From assembly GCA_934167965.1 (NCBI GenBank), contig CAKPMJ010000002.1:62001-126000 (forward strand): DNA of 64,000 nt, in the 5' to 3' direction. This stretch comes from an uncultured Clostridia bacterium (GTDB taxonomy: Bacteria; Bacillota; Clostridia; TANB77; CAG-508). The notes beneath the pieces were generated by a model. It was not told the origin of the DNA and made no database searches. It saw only the letters and a list, made by a program, of their open reading frames with translations. The position numbers and the translations under genes were made by a program. Within the stretch, counting starts at the first letter, position 1; each line of letters opens with the position of its first letter. Shown piece by piece: positions 9,086 to 17,052 of this stretch.

Positions 9086-9682
9086 TTGAATTATTATATA
9101 GATTTTGACAATACATTATTTGACACTCCCAAACTTACACAAAGGATGTTAGAAGCTATTGTTAATACTTCTAAATTAGATATAATGGATGAATGTAAGA
9201 AAATGTTCAATCGCGAACATATCTATAACATATATGAACTTGCTAAATATCTTTCTGACAAATATGACCTTAATAAATTTGACCTGATTCAAGCAATTAA
9301 CAATGAAATAAATCATTGTTCTGACTTAATATTTATAGATAGTTTATCATTTCTACAAAATTTAAAAGACCATGGTCATAAAATTTTTATGCTATCATAT
9401 TACGAATATGGTTTACAATATCAAATAGCAAAAATTGCTGGGTCTCATATTGCAGATTTGTTTGATCAAATAATAATTACCAAAGGCTTAAAATATACAC
9501 TAGATATTGATTATTCTAAAGGAATTTTTATAGATGATAAACCTCAAGATTTAATTGGTTTGTATTCTAAAAATCCTAAAAAAGTAATAAGATTAAGAAG
9601 AATTGGAAGTAAATACTCACCAAAAGATGTAGAAATTAATATAGAAGAATATAGGAACTTTGATGAAATACCTATTGATTAA
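9086..9682 (+). CDS. HAD-superfamily hydrolase
   Basis: Motif I is YIDFDNTLFDT at the N-terminus, motif II the Ser in MLSYYEYG, motif III the Lys in ITKGLKY and motif IV GIFIDDKPQDL, so all four HAD catalytic motifs are present. I chose the TTG at 9086 because GAAAGGG lies 9 bases upstream; an in-frame ATG at 9044 has no ribosome binding site and an ATG at 9077 sits directly against the GAAAGGG. From 9086 the protein has 198 residues. It ends 17 bp before yvcK and is probably in the same operon. Substrate unknown. Confidence 0.8.
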   Translation: MNYYIDFDNTLFDTPKLTQRMLEAIVNTSKLDIMDECKKMFNREHIYNIYELAKYLSDKYDLNKFDLIQAINNEINHCSDLIFIDSLSFLQNLKDHGHKIFMLSYYEYGLQYQIAKIAGSHIADLFDQIIITKGLKYTLDIDYSKGIFIDDKPQDLIGLYSKNPKKVIRLRRIGSKYSPKDVEINIEEYRNFDEIPID

Positions 9683-9699
9683 TAAGGAGGAATAATAAA

Positions 9700-10650
9700 A
9701 TGAATAGAAAAAAAATTGTTGTTTTAGGTGGAGGTACAGGAACTTCAACAGTTCTAAAGGGATTGAAATACTTCCCTGTAGATATTACTGCTATTATAAC
9801 TGTCTCTGACAATGGCCGTAGTACAGGAAGGCTTAGAAAAGAATTTTACACTCCCGCAGTTGGAGATATTAGACATGTTTTAAGTAATTTATCAACTTTA
9901 CCTGATGATGTAAAAGATGTAATGGAATACAGAATGTCTACATATAGTGATCTAAATGGTCATTCTATGGGAAATTTAATTTTAACTTCTTTATATAAAG
10001 AAACAGGAAATTTAAAAACTAGTATTGAAAGAATGAGTAAACTTTTAAGAGTTGAACATACTGTTCTTCCTCTTTCTGAAGATTATTTAACTTTAATGGG
10101 TGAAACAGAAGATGGAGAAATTGTTGAAGGTGAAGCAGAAATAACCTCTGCTAGAAAAAAATATAAAAGAATTTTCTATAAAGAACAACCTCATATTACT
10201 CCAGATGTTATAAATGCAATTAATGATGCAGACCTTATTATTCTTAGTATGGGAAGTTTATACACTAGTCTTATGCCTCATTTAATCTGTCCAGAAATAG
10301 TTAAAGCAATAAATAATTCAAAAGCTAAAGTTATGTATATTTGTAATGTTATGACTCAACCAGGTGAAACTGATAATTTTGGTGTTAGTGACCATGTAAA
10401 TACTATAGAAAAATATACAGGTAAAGGAACTATTGATGCAGTTATTGTTAGTAACAATATTTTACCTAAAGAGCTTATAGAAAAATATTCAACTGAAGAA
10501 CAAAAAGACCAAGTTCGTATTGATTATGAGAACATTGAAAAAGGCAATTATGAAGTTATAGAATCAGACCTTTTAACTACTATCGATGGTACTATTAAGC
10601 ATGATAGTTTAAAGCTAAGTTCTATTATCTTCTATTATTTAATGAAATAA
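9700..10650 (+). CDS. yvcK: YvcK/GluQ-CofD-like regulator, gluconeogenesis factor
   Basis: 316 residues starting KKIVVLGGGTGTSTVLKGLK, the UDP-sugar-binding Rossmann start of the family. It continues with TVSDNGRSTGRLR, VGDIRHVL, GHSMGNLI and MTQPGET. In Bacillus YvcK binds UDP-GlcNAc, is needed for growth on gluconeogenic substrates and affects cell-wall synthesis. The common neighbours rapZ and whiA are absent; a HAD hydrolase precedes it instead. Ribosome binding site AAGGAGGA lies 7 bases before the start. Confidence 0.93.
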   Translation: MNRKKIVVLGGGTGTSTVLKGLKYFPVDITAIITVSDNGRSTGRLRKEFYTPAVGDIRHVLSNLSTLPDDVKDVMEYRMSTYSDLNGHSMGNLILTSLYKETGNLKTSIERMSKLLRVEHTVLPLSEDYLTLMGETEDGEIVEGEAEITSARKKYKRIFYKEQPHITPDVINAINDADLIILSMGSLYTSLMPHLICPEIVKAINNSKAKVMYICNVMTQPGETDNFGVSDHVNTIEKYTGKGTIDAVIVSNNILPKELIEKYSTEEQKDQVRIDYENIEKGNYEVIESDLLTTIDGTIKHDSLKLSSIIFYYLMK

Positions 10651-10686
10651 ACTTGTATCCAAATTTGACTTTTTTTCGTAAACCTA

Positions 10687-10715
10687 TTGTCAAATCTGGA
10701 TATTTGTGGTAAAAT
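10687..10715 (+). promoter_or_regulatory. rpsT promoter
   Basis: TTGTCA at 10687-10692 and TAAAAT at 10710-10715 with a 17-bp spacer, followed by AGGAGG and rpsT. The -35 box lies inside an imperfect inverted repeat (10657-10669 with 10689-10701, ATCCAAATTTGAC/GTCAAATCTGGAT) that could also terminate yvcK transcripts or bind a regulator. Confidence 0.75.
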
Positions 10716-10757
10716 AAGTGATGTTATATTGTAATTAGACTAAGAGGAGGTGCTAAA

Positions 10758-11024
10758 ATGCCAAATATCAAATCAGCTAAAAAAAGAGTTAAAATAATTG
10801 AAAAGAAAACTTTAAGAAATAGTATGATTAAATCAGGATATAAATCAGCTGTTAAAAAATTCGAAGCAGCAGTAGAAGCTGGAAATGTTGAAGAAGCTAA
10901 AACATTATTTGCTGAAGCTACTAAGAAAATAGATCAAGCTTGTACAAAAGGTGTTATCGTAAAAAATACTGCAGCTAGAAAAAAATCTAGTTTAGCAAAA
11001 AAATTAAATGCTACTATTGCTTAA
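10758..11024 (+). CDS. rpsT: 30S ribosomal protein S20
   Basis: 88 residues, basic, standard S20 length. It starts MPNIKSAKKRVKIIEKKTLR and ends NTAARKKSSLAKKLN, both family-typical. It binds 16S rRNA in the small subunit. AGGAGG ribosome binding site 8 bases upstream, its own strong promoter, and a hairpin terminator downstream, so it is probably a single-gene transcript. Confidence 0.97.
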   Translation: MPNIKSAKKRVKIIEKKTLRNSMIKSGYKSAVKKFEAAVEAGNVEEAKTLFAEATKKIDQACTKGVIVKNTAARKKSSLAKKLNATIA

Positions 11025-11064
11025 GACATAAAAATTAAAAAATTATGCATAGTTTTTTAAAAAT

Positions 11065-11099
11065 AAAAAATCGTTCTTGTAAATTAAGAGCGATTTTTT
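11065..11099. terminator. bidirectional terminator between rpsT and the winged-helix gene
   Basis: Stem AAAAATCGTTCTT/AAGAGCGATTTTT around a 7-base loop, with T runs on both strands. It separates the convergent genes rpsT and 11111-12052. Confidence 0.85.
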
Positions 11100-11110
11100 A
11101 TTTTTAATTA

Positions 11111-12052
11111 TTATACATCTAATAATTTTAATTCAACATTTTCTGCTTTATACTTATTTGTTTCTGGATTTAGTTTAAATTCTGTTAAAGAATCCATTAA
11201 AGATTCACTATTTTGTCTTAAATCGGTTGTATAATATAATTTTATTTTATCAAGTTCTACTTGGTTTACAACTATTTCTTTAAATGTTTCAGCCATATGC
11301 TTTTCGTCTTCACATACTATAATTAATTGAGGAACACTCTTAAATCCTGAATCCATTTGAACAAAATTATCGTAAAAATCTTTATAAAAATTCATCTTAT
11401 CAATCAATTTCTTTTGCCAGTCATTTTCTCTTCTTACAACTTCAAATAAGAAATCTATTGATTTACCAGATTTAGTAAGTTTTACACATCCCCCTGTTGC
11501 TTTAAATACTTTTCCCAATGTCTTTGCAGTAAGTGCAGGTTTTACAACATAAGAATCAAAACTTCCTACTTTTTTTAAATATGCTATTAATATTTGGTTT
11601 CCTGCTAATCTCTTTTTTATCATAGCAACTGGTTTTGTATTATCTGAAGGTTGCCATTTACATTCTATTTCTCTTGTTCCAAGTAAATATTTACCCATTT
11701 TTTCTAATGAGTATATTCTATATATTCCTTTTCCTTCATCTGAATTGAAGTAATATCTTGTTAATATTTTTGATTTTACAAGTGATTCTAATTTGTTATT
11801 TAATTTGTCCTGTGACTTAGGATCAAATCCTTTTATTTCTAGCATTTGATACAATTGTCTTGATGTTATAAATTCAAATTCGTTTACTAATTCTAATATT
11901 GCAAAGTGAATATCTGTTATATGCCCTGTGTTTATTTTATGTACTATTTGATTCATTGATACATATCCGTCTTTTCCATCAAATGTTTTTATTTCTCCTT
12001 TTCTAATTGCAAAAGGCGATACTTGTGCTTTTATTTGGCTATCTTCAACCAT
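11111..12052 (-). CDS. winged-helix protein resembling replication-relaxation proteins
   Basis: 313 residues. Residues about 45-130 read as a winged helix: a helix-rich LELVNEFEFITSRQLYQML, then LNNKLESLVKSKILTRYYF and a YRIYSLEKMGKYLL wing. The C-terminal half contains a beta-rich segment with FLFEVVRRENDWQKKLIDKM and a following LIIVCEDEKHMAET strand, as in Replic_Relax-type proteins of plasmids and integrative elements. No relaxase or integrase is adjacent. Family assignment is tentative. The gene is monocistronic, with a GGAGGA site before the ATG. Confidence 0.55.
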   Translation of the reverse strand: MVEDSQIKAQVSPFAIRKGEIKTFDGKDGYVSMNQIVHKINTGHITDIHFAILELVNEFEFITSRQLYQMLEIKGFDPKSQDKLNNKLESLVKSKILTRYYFNSDEGKGIYRIYSLEKMGKYLLGTREIECKWQPSDNTKPVAMIKKRLAGNQILIAYLKKVGSFDSYVVKPALTAKTLGKVFKATGGCVKLTKSGKSIDFLFEVVRRENDWQKKLIDKMNFYKDFYDNFVQMDSGFKSVPQLIIVCEDEKHMAETFKEIVVNQVELDKIKLYYTTDLRQNSESLMDSLTEFKLNPETNKYKAENVELKLLDV

Positions 12053-12188
12053 GATAAATTCCTCCTTTAATTATCTTTTATTTATCATACTCATATTTTT
12101 TTATTTTGTCAAGTTTTTGTATAAAAACTATTTTCTTTCAATATGATTTTTCAAGAAATAAAATTACATAATACTGGCAATTTTAGGT

Positions 12189-12240
12189 AAAAAATTTCTC
12201 GCTTTTCTCAGCATATTTCCTGCTTTGAAAAGCGATTTTT
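12189..12240 (-). terminator. terminator after the 12-kb variable-protein gene
   Basis: 9-bp perfect stem TCGCTTTTC/GAAAAGCGA (12199-12207 and 12227-12235) and a T run on the minus strand. A related hairpin follows the variable-protein gene at 22173. Confidence 0.8.
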
Positions 12241-12265
12241 CTTTCTTTTATTCTTTTTGCTTGTT

Positions 12266-13688
12266 CTATTTCAAATCGTAACTTCCGCTTGTTCCTTCTT
12301 TTAATTCTATGTCAGACTTTATAGAAACTACGGGGCGGACCCCAAGGCTGCGGTTGTTCGCACCACCAAGCGCGCTATATAAGACGATGTCGTCCACGCG
12401 GCCGGTAGTCCAAATTGCGCATACCGAAATTAGCATTGAAAGAGTTGGTACTGACATCCGACGAAGCTAGCCAATATTCTACTTTTGATTCTGCTTTGTT
12501 CATAAATAATGTTTTGTATTCTTTACTTTCTGTATTTAAAAAATCAGGGTAATAATGATATTTTGTACTTGTTAATGTCGCTATTGTTGCTGGTGTTGTT
12601 GTATCTTGCATTGAATTTTTCCATGTCTTACTTGCTATATCATACCAATTGAATCCATATGTTGCATAATTTGAGCTTGAACCTGTTCCGCTTTTGGTGT
12701 TACTTCCTGACCATGATACTTGGTTTGCTGTTGCTGTCCATGAGTATGTTGTTTTATTTCCATATTCATTTGCTTGACCAACAGAATATTTTGTTCCTGT
12801 TGTCTTTTGCTCTGGATCATATTTTCCTACGTTATTTGGATTATATCCTGTTATTTTATTTATATCATCTACATTTACGCTTCTTGCTCCTGTTGCTCCA
12901 TATCCTGAACCAAATACACTACATACCTTATTTAATTCTTGTTCTCCATAATTATATCCTGCTATTCCTCTTAAATAAAAATCTGCATTTCCTGTTGTTT
13001 TTACTGGGTCTGTTGAAATTATTAGCAATTCTCCTGTTTTTTCATTTACTCCCAATACTCTCCATCCATTTGTTGTTGCCTTATTACTAAATGTCTGTTC
13101 TCCATATCCATTTCCTTTTGTTACCGTTTTTTCACTCGCTTTATAAAATCCTGTATCAGTTGGACTTCCTACATTTGATGTTATTGTTCTCTCTACTACT
13201 TTTTCTCCATTTGCGTCTGTTGCTGCCGCATTATAATTTATATATGTCCCTATTGGCAATTCATATACTCCATTTGTTACTATTGTTTCTCTTCCTTTAC
13301 TGTCCTTTTTATACATCCATCCTGCTTCTCCTAATTGTGATGCCTCTCCATTTTTTCTTATTACGTATCTATTATCTCCTATTTTTACCTCTGCTGGTAA
13401 TTCACTTACTGTTCCTGTTCCTGCTTTTATTTTATTTAACTCTTTATTTAATGCCTCATAATATTTCTCTGTTCCTATATTTCCATTGTCTGCTGCTAAT
13501 GCTGACAATGCTGCTAATCTTACCTGTTCCTCTTCTGATGATTTTTCTGTTTTTGTTTTTGCATCCGTTGCTTTCTTTAATATTCCATTTTCTCCTGATA
13601 GCATACTTATTACTACTCCTGCTAATATCAACAACACTATTATTGTTATTACTAATGCTATCAATGTTATTCCTTTGTTCCTTCTCAT
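12266..13688 (-). pseudogene. prepilin-anchored variable protein (DUF6273-like), frameshifted in its variable region
   Basis: From the ATG at 13688 the frame encodes an N-terminal prepilin-like segment (MRRNKGITLIALVITII...), a helical linker rich in Ala/Lys/Glu, then a DUF6273-like domain with GWRVLGVNEKTGELLII, GYNPNNVGKYD, NWYDIASKTWK and YWLASS. It closely parallels the genes at 22173 and 23467. After FGMRN the frame runs into a stop at 12375. The conserved C-terminal GVRPVVSIKSDIELKEG continues in another frame to 12266. Alignment with the 23-kb paralog shows two bases missing between codons for FGMR and the following G.V, inside the GC-rich variable region. Intact length would be about 474 residues. 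Whether this copy is dead or a slip in DGR copying cannot be told. Confidence 0.85.
12327..12476 (-). other. putative DGR variable region, 12-kb target
   Basis: The last variable stretch from the YW codons to RPVVS. By my count 54 of the 100 bases at 12341-12440 are G or C, against an obviously AT-rich surround. It matches the 23-kb copy in blocks, with clustered substitutions at sites where one copy often has A. Contains the 2-base deletion. Confidence 0.65.
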
Positions 13689-13833
13689 TTCCTTTTTCCT
13701 CCCTTTTTACTTTTGGTTTTATATCTATATGTCTTATAGATACAGTTTTAGTCCATTTCATTCTACTGTCATATTATCATATTTATTATTCTTTTTACAG
13801 TGATCTTTATTCATATTTTTATTATTTTTTTAT

Positions 13834-13860
13834 TGTCAAAAAGGAACGTCCCCTTTGACA
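13834..13860. repeat. single-copy GGGGACGTTCC repeat
   Basis: 27-bp element with TGTCAAA/TTTGACA ends and the same core as 6342-6405 and 24922-24948. It lies 146 bp before the start of the 12-kb variable-protein gene; the 24.9-kb copy lies 142 bp before its gene. Its TTGACA end could serve as a -35 box for the downstream gene. Confidence 0.75.
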
Positions 13861-13875
13861 ACTTTCATGCACCAT

Positions 13876-13939
13876 AAAAAGACAATATAAACTTATCCGG
13901 TATCATAATATTTACCAGATAAGCCAATATTGCCTTTTT
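13876..13939. terminator. long imperfect hairpin at the end of a small ORF
   Basis: Arms of about 27 bp matching AAAAAG.CAATAT...CTTATC.GGTA. The stop codon of the small minus-strand ORF 13893-14030 lies inside it. A related hairpin occurs at 24970-25036, in the same position relative to the other variable-protein operon. It ends in a T run on both strands. Confidence 0.6.
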
Positions 13940-14030
13940 CACTATATATCTTATTATTTATTTTTACTAAACTAATTTTTTTTGTGTGTACTCCTGCAAG
14001 GCTTTCAGCCTTTATTATTCTTGCTGTCAT
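13893..14030 (-). CDS. 45-residue hypothetical protein
   Basis: ATG preceded by AAGAGGAG at 8 bases, coding for a basic peptide beginning MTARIIKAESLAGVHTKKI. No recognised domain. A degenerate relative starting MNHRIIGAVE is found at 25116 upstream of the other variable-protein operon, with similar spacing to the hairpin and GGGGACGTTCC repeat. Conservation of the pair suggests a real small gene, but it is too short to be sure. Confidence 0.45.
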   Translation of the reverse strand: MTARIIKAESLAGVHTKKISLVKINNKIYSEKGNIGLSGKYYDTG

Positions 14031-14186
14031 TTGTAATTCTCCTCTTTTCTTCTTTTGTTATTATATTACTATTACTGCAATTTTTTGTCAAGTATTTTTT
14101 ACTAACTATTTTTTTATTTCTTTGTATAAAAATTTTTTTCTTTACACATAATAATTATATCTAAAGTTTAGATGGAGGTGTTTATT

Positions 14187-14279
14187 ATGTCAGAAAAGAA
14201 TAAGAAAAACAACAAAAATAATAGCAATAACAATCAAAACAAAAACAACCAAAACAGAAAAAATAATGAACAAGAATAA
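14187..14279 (+). CDS. 30-residue Asn/Lys-rich small protein
   Basis: ATG with a strong GGAGGTG site 7 bases upstream, product almost entirely Asn, Lys, Gln and Glu (MSEKNKKNNKNNSNNNQNKN...), followed at once by a hairpin terminator. Such hydrophilic Asn-rich micro-proteins recur in Clostridia; function unknown. The composition is low complexity, so coding status rests on the ribosome binding site and terminator. Confidence 0.55.
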   Translation: MSEKNKKNNKNNSNNNQNKNNQNRKNNEQE

Positions 14280-14290
14280 TTAATACAAAT

Positions 14291-14320
14291 AAGGAATGGT
14301 GGCTTATTGAACCATTCCTT
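14291..14320. terminator. hairpin terminator between convergent small genes
   Basis: 10-bp perfect stem AAGGAATGGT/ACCATTCCTT with a 10-base loop, followed by ATTTATT on the plus strand. It ends the Asn-rich ORF and overlaps the stop codon of the gene at 14319. Confidence 0.8.
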
Positions 14321-14708
14321 ATTTATTATCTACTAATTCTATACTATATTTTTTAGCATTTTGTAATTTAAAAAATATTTTAAACATTTTCTTTTCATTA
14401 TATTTAACATCATCTACTTTTAAATATTGAACTTCTAATACTTCATTATTATCATTATATACTTGTGTTTTTATATATTTGCCATTTACATTGTTTTCTT
14501 TACTATTCGAAATATATCCATAAATTCTACCATCTTTTTTTGTAGCCTCTGCTTTTGCTATTGACACCTGTGTTGGTAACTGTCCTTCTAAATTTATTTT
14601 CTTATAATTTAAATTGAACCCTACAAATATTAAAGCAGTTGTAATTGCATATATTCCTATTATTAGTAATACATGTTTTCCCCATTTTTTTAATGTATCT
14701 ATGCCCAT
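14319..14708 (-). CDS. membrane-anchored hypothetical protein
   Basis: 129 residues with one membrane helix at about residues 12-31 and an extracytoplasmic beta-rich domain (GRIYGYISNSKENNVNGKYI, QVYNDNNEVLEVQYLKV, FKIFFKLQNAKKYSIEL). This resembles small immunoglobulin-like FxLYD-type domains, by pattern only. It lies 14 bp after the coiled-coil gene at 14723 and is the last gene of that operon. Confidence 0.7.
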   Translation of the reverse strand: MGIDTLKKWGKHVLLIIGIYAITTALIFVGFNLNYKKINLEGQLPTQVSIAKAEATKKDGRIYGYISNSKENNVNGKYIKTQVYNDNNEVLEVQYLKVDDVKYNEKKMFKIFFKLQNAKKYSIELVDNK

Positions 14709-14722
14709 AACTTACCTCGAAC

Positions 14723-15226
14723 TTAATTTAATTCTTTTCTACTATTTTGAACTGTCTTTAGTGTATCTTCTAATGATAATTGCATTAAATTCATTGCCTC
14801 TGTCATGTTCTTTTCTAAGTTAGTTAATGTATCTCTTAGTACCTTTTCAGTATTGTTAAGAAGACCATCAGCATATTCTTTTGTTCCATTTGTTATCTCT
14901 CTTGACATTTCATTAGCTGTTTCAATAATTTCGTTCTTTTGCTCATATGCTTTTCTTGTTATTTCATGCTCATCTATCATAGATATAATTCTATTTTCTG
15001 CTTCTTTTACAACTTCATCAGCTTCTTTTTCTGCCTCTAATAAGATACGTTGTCTCTCTTCTTTTATCCATTTAGCTTGTTTTAATTCATCTGGTAATTT
15101 CAATCTTATTTCTTTTATTATTTCCAAAAGCTCGTCTTTATCAACCACTGACTTAGTTGTAAATGGTACACCTTTGCTTTTCTCTAAAATATCCTCTAAA
15201 GTTTCTAATAATGTAAATATTTCCAT
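14723..15226 (-). CDS. coiled-coil protein of the DivIVA/ATPase-H-like type
   Basis: 167 residues, predicted almost wholly helical from about residue 50. ILLEAEKEADEVVKEAENRI and the following heptads resemble the YlmH/ATP synthase B-like coiled coils found beside rsmD in Clostridia. The first 45 residues (MEIFTLLETLEDILEKSKGVPF) are family-typical. Role is probably in cell envelope or division organisation, inferred from shape and the divIVA/sepF neighbourhood. Cotranscribed with rsmD. Confidence 0.7.
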   Translation of the reverse strand: MEIFTLLETLEDILEKSKGVPFTTKSVVDKDELLEIIKEIRLKLPDELKQAKWIKEERQRILLEAEKEADEVVKEAENRIISMIDEHEITRKAYEQKNEIIETANEMSREITNGTKEYADGLLNNTEKVLRDTLTNLEKNMTEAMNLMQLSLEDTLKTVQNSRKELN

Positions 15227-15247
15227 AATGGTTCTTCCTTTCTTATT

Positions 15248-15799
15248 TTACGCCATTTTTAAAAAAATTATATTTGCTCGACCGTATTTTCTCTGGTCTA
15301 CTATTTCTAATTTTAAATTTTCTATTTCTTTTAATACTTTTTTTAATTCATCTGTTTCCGCTATAATTAGTGAATCTTTGTCTATCATATTTAACTGTAA
15401 TATTTTTTCTAGTGCTTGTTTTATATAATCAGTTTTATATGGTGGATCTAAATATATATAGTTAAATTTTTTGTTTTCTAATTTTGATAACATTGCCTTA
15501 AAATCAATATTTAATAATTCTATTTTGTCTTCTAAATGAGTTTTTTCTATGTTTCTTTTTATAATTTGTATAGCATTTTTTGAAGAATCACACATATATA
15601 CTTTTTTTGCATTTCTACTAGCGAATTCTAAACCTATTGCTCCACTACCTGCAAATAAGTCCAATACTATACTTTCTGGTATATCTGCTTGTATTATATT
15701 AAATAAAGATTCCTTTACTCTATCTAACGTAGGTCTTGTTTCTAATCCCTCTAATGTATATAATTTGGTTCCTCTTGCTTTCCCGCTTATAATTCTCAT
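15248..15799 (-). CDS. rsmD: 16S rRNA (guanine(966)-N2)-methyltransferase
   Basis: 183 residues. MRIISGKARGTKL is the family's start. The SAM-binding motif is VLDLFAGSGAIGLEFASR and the catalytic motif is YLDPPY. The RPTLDRVKESLFNI segment is also diagnostic. It methylates G966 of 16S rRNA (E. coli numbering). First gene of a three-gene operon with the coiled-coil and FxLYD-like proteins. Confidence 0.95.
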   Translation of the reverse strand: MRIISGKARGTKLYTLEGLETRPTLDRVKESLFNIIQADIPESIVLDLFAGSGAIGLEFASRNAKKVYMCDSSKNAIQIIKRNIEKTHLEDKIELLNIDFKAMLSKLENKKFNYIYLDPPYKTDYIKQALEKILQLNMIDKDSLIIAETDELKKVLKEIENLKLEIVDQRKYGRANIIFLKMA

Positions 15800-15865
15800 T
15801 ATCTTTCCTCTTTTATATATCTATATTTTATATGTTTTTTAGCTATTGTCAATAGTATTAACACA

Positions 15866-15893
15866 AATGTAACATATATTTAATATTTGTCAA
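15866..15893 (-). promoter_or_regulatory. possible promoter of the rsmD operon
   Basis: On the minus strand TTGACA (15888-15893) and TACATT (15866-15871) with a 16-bp spacer, between the divIVA terminator and rsmD. The -10 box is weak. Confidence 0.4.
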
Positions 15894-15921
15894 ACTTTTG
15901 TCATATTCTTTCTATAATAAA

Positions 15922-15958
15922 CAAAAAGACCTTTCGTTTCTCGAAACAGTCTTTTGTT
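15922..15958 (-). terminator. terminator after divIVA
   Basis: Stem CAAAAGAC/GTCTTTTG extended by TTTCG/CGAAA, with TTTTTGTTT on the minus strand immediately after. It ends the sepF-divIVA transcript. Confidence 0.85.
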
Positions 15959-15978
15959 TGTTACATTTATTAACTTAA

Positions 15979-16431
15979 TTAATCTTCTTTATTTATTTCT
16001 TTTATTAATTCTAATTGTGATATTAATAAAGATTCCATTTTTGCTTTATATATATCAAATTGTTTTTGCAAATCTTCTAATTCTTTTCTCTTTAATGTTA
16101 TATTTCTATCTAACATATCAGCTTCTTTTTGAGCTGCAGATTTTGCCTCAACTATTATTTGATCTGCTTGTTGTTTGGCAACATTTTTTACTTCTTCAGC
16201 TGTAGATTGAGCCATTAATAATGTATTTTGAAGTGTGCTTTCAATTGTTTTATAATGTTCTAAACTTTCATTTAAGTCCTCTATTTGTTTATTTGCTTCA
16301 TTTAATTCTTTATATTTTTTGGCAAAGTCTACCCCTAATTCGTCTAGAAATTCGTCTACTTCTTCAACTGAATATCCATTCATCATTTGTTTTGCAAATT
16401 TTTTGTTTTCAATATCTAATGGTGTAAGCAT
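15979..16431 (-). CDS. divIVA: DivIVA cell-pole/division protein
   Basis: 150 residues. The N-terminal membrane-binding segment reads MLTPLDIENKKFAKQMMNGYSVEEVDEFLDEL, matching DivIVA's first domain with the GY motif. Long coiled coil follows to the end. In Firmicutes it binds curved membrane at poles and septa and recruits other proteins. 18 bp after sepF, as in many Gram-positive division clusters. Confidence 0.93.
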   Translation of the reverse strand: MLTPLDIENKKFAKQMMNGYSVEEVDEFLDELGVDFAKKYKELNEANKQIEDLNESLEHYKTIESTLQNTLLMAQSTAEEVKNVAKQQADQIIVEAKSAAQKEADMLDRNITLKRKELEDLQKQFDIYKAKMESLLISQLELIKEINKED

Positions 16432-16448
16432 ATTGTGCCTCCTTCTTA

Positions 16449-16925
16449 CTATCCCATATTGTTTTTATTTAACCATGATACAGATAGCTTATTTTTTATT
16501 TCTTCTCTTGCCATTTCATTTGTAATTTCATAATTCGTAGGTGCAACTAAGAATATTGAATTAGATATTTTTTGGATATGTGCATCTAAAGAATATACTC
16601 CTCCACTAATAAAGTCTACTATTCTTCTTGCTACATCTTTGTTTACATATTCTAAATTAACAATTACAGATTTCTTTTCTTTTAAAAATCCGCATATTTC
16701 TTCTGATTGCTCAAAACTTGTAGGTTGAGAAATCACCATTTTTATTGATTGTTGTGGCATTGATACAACTTTATTTCTTTTTATGAAGCTTTTCTTCTCC
16801 TCTACTTCTGGTTGCTCTTCTTCGTCATATTCATAATCATATACATCATCGTCTTCGTATTCTTCCCCTTCTGCTTGATCCATTCCAAACAAATTCCATA
16901 CTTTATTCATGATTGCTCCTGCCAT
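16449..16925 (-). CDS. sepF: cell division protein SepF
   Basis: 158 residues. An N-terminal amphipathic segment (MAGAIMNKVWNLFGM), a highly acidic linker, and a globular C-terminal domain with VVSMPQQSIKMVISQPTSFEQ, VNLEYVNKDVARRIVDF and SGGVYSLDAHIQKI, the classic SepF core. It anchors FtsZ to the membrane and shapes the Z ring. Confidence 0.95.
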   Translation of the reverse strand: MAGAIMNKVWNLFGMDQAEGEEYEDDDVYDYEYDEEEQPEVEEKKSFIKRNKVVSMPQQSIKMVISQPTSFEQSEEICGFLKEKKSVIVNLEYVNKDVARRIVDFISGGVYSLDAHIQKISNSIFLVAPTNYEITNEMAREEIKNKLSVSWLNKNNMG

Positions 16926-17052
16926 GTTAAATAACCTCCTAAAAAAATCCTTTTTAAATAACTACTCTTAGTATCTTACATTTGCTAAATTTTGTCAATA
17001 CATTTTTTAAAATGTAAAGAAATTTTAATAGTATTGTAACATATTTGTAATA

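Noticed and set aside
12659..13858. Long Leu-rich open frames on the plus strand opposite the variable-protein gene, also at 22568-22996, 23898-24329 and 24330-24830
   Set aside because: They are antisense to well-supported genes, have Leu/Phe-rich low-complexity products typical of reversed AT-rich codons, and lack ribosome binding sites.
14187..14279. AAC/AAT-rich stretch considered as a DGR template repeat
   Set aside because: It does not align with any variable region, and has its own ribosome binding site and terminator; it reads as an Asn-rich small ORF.
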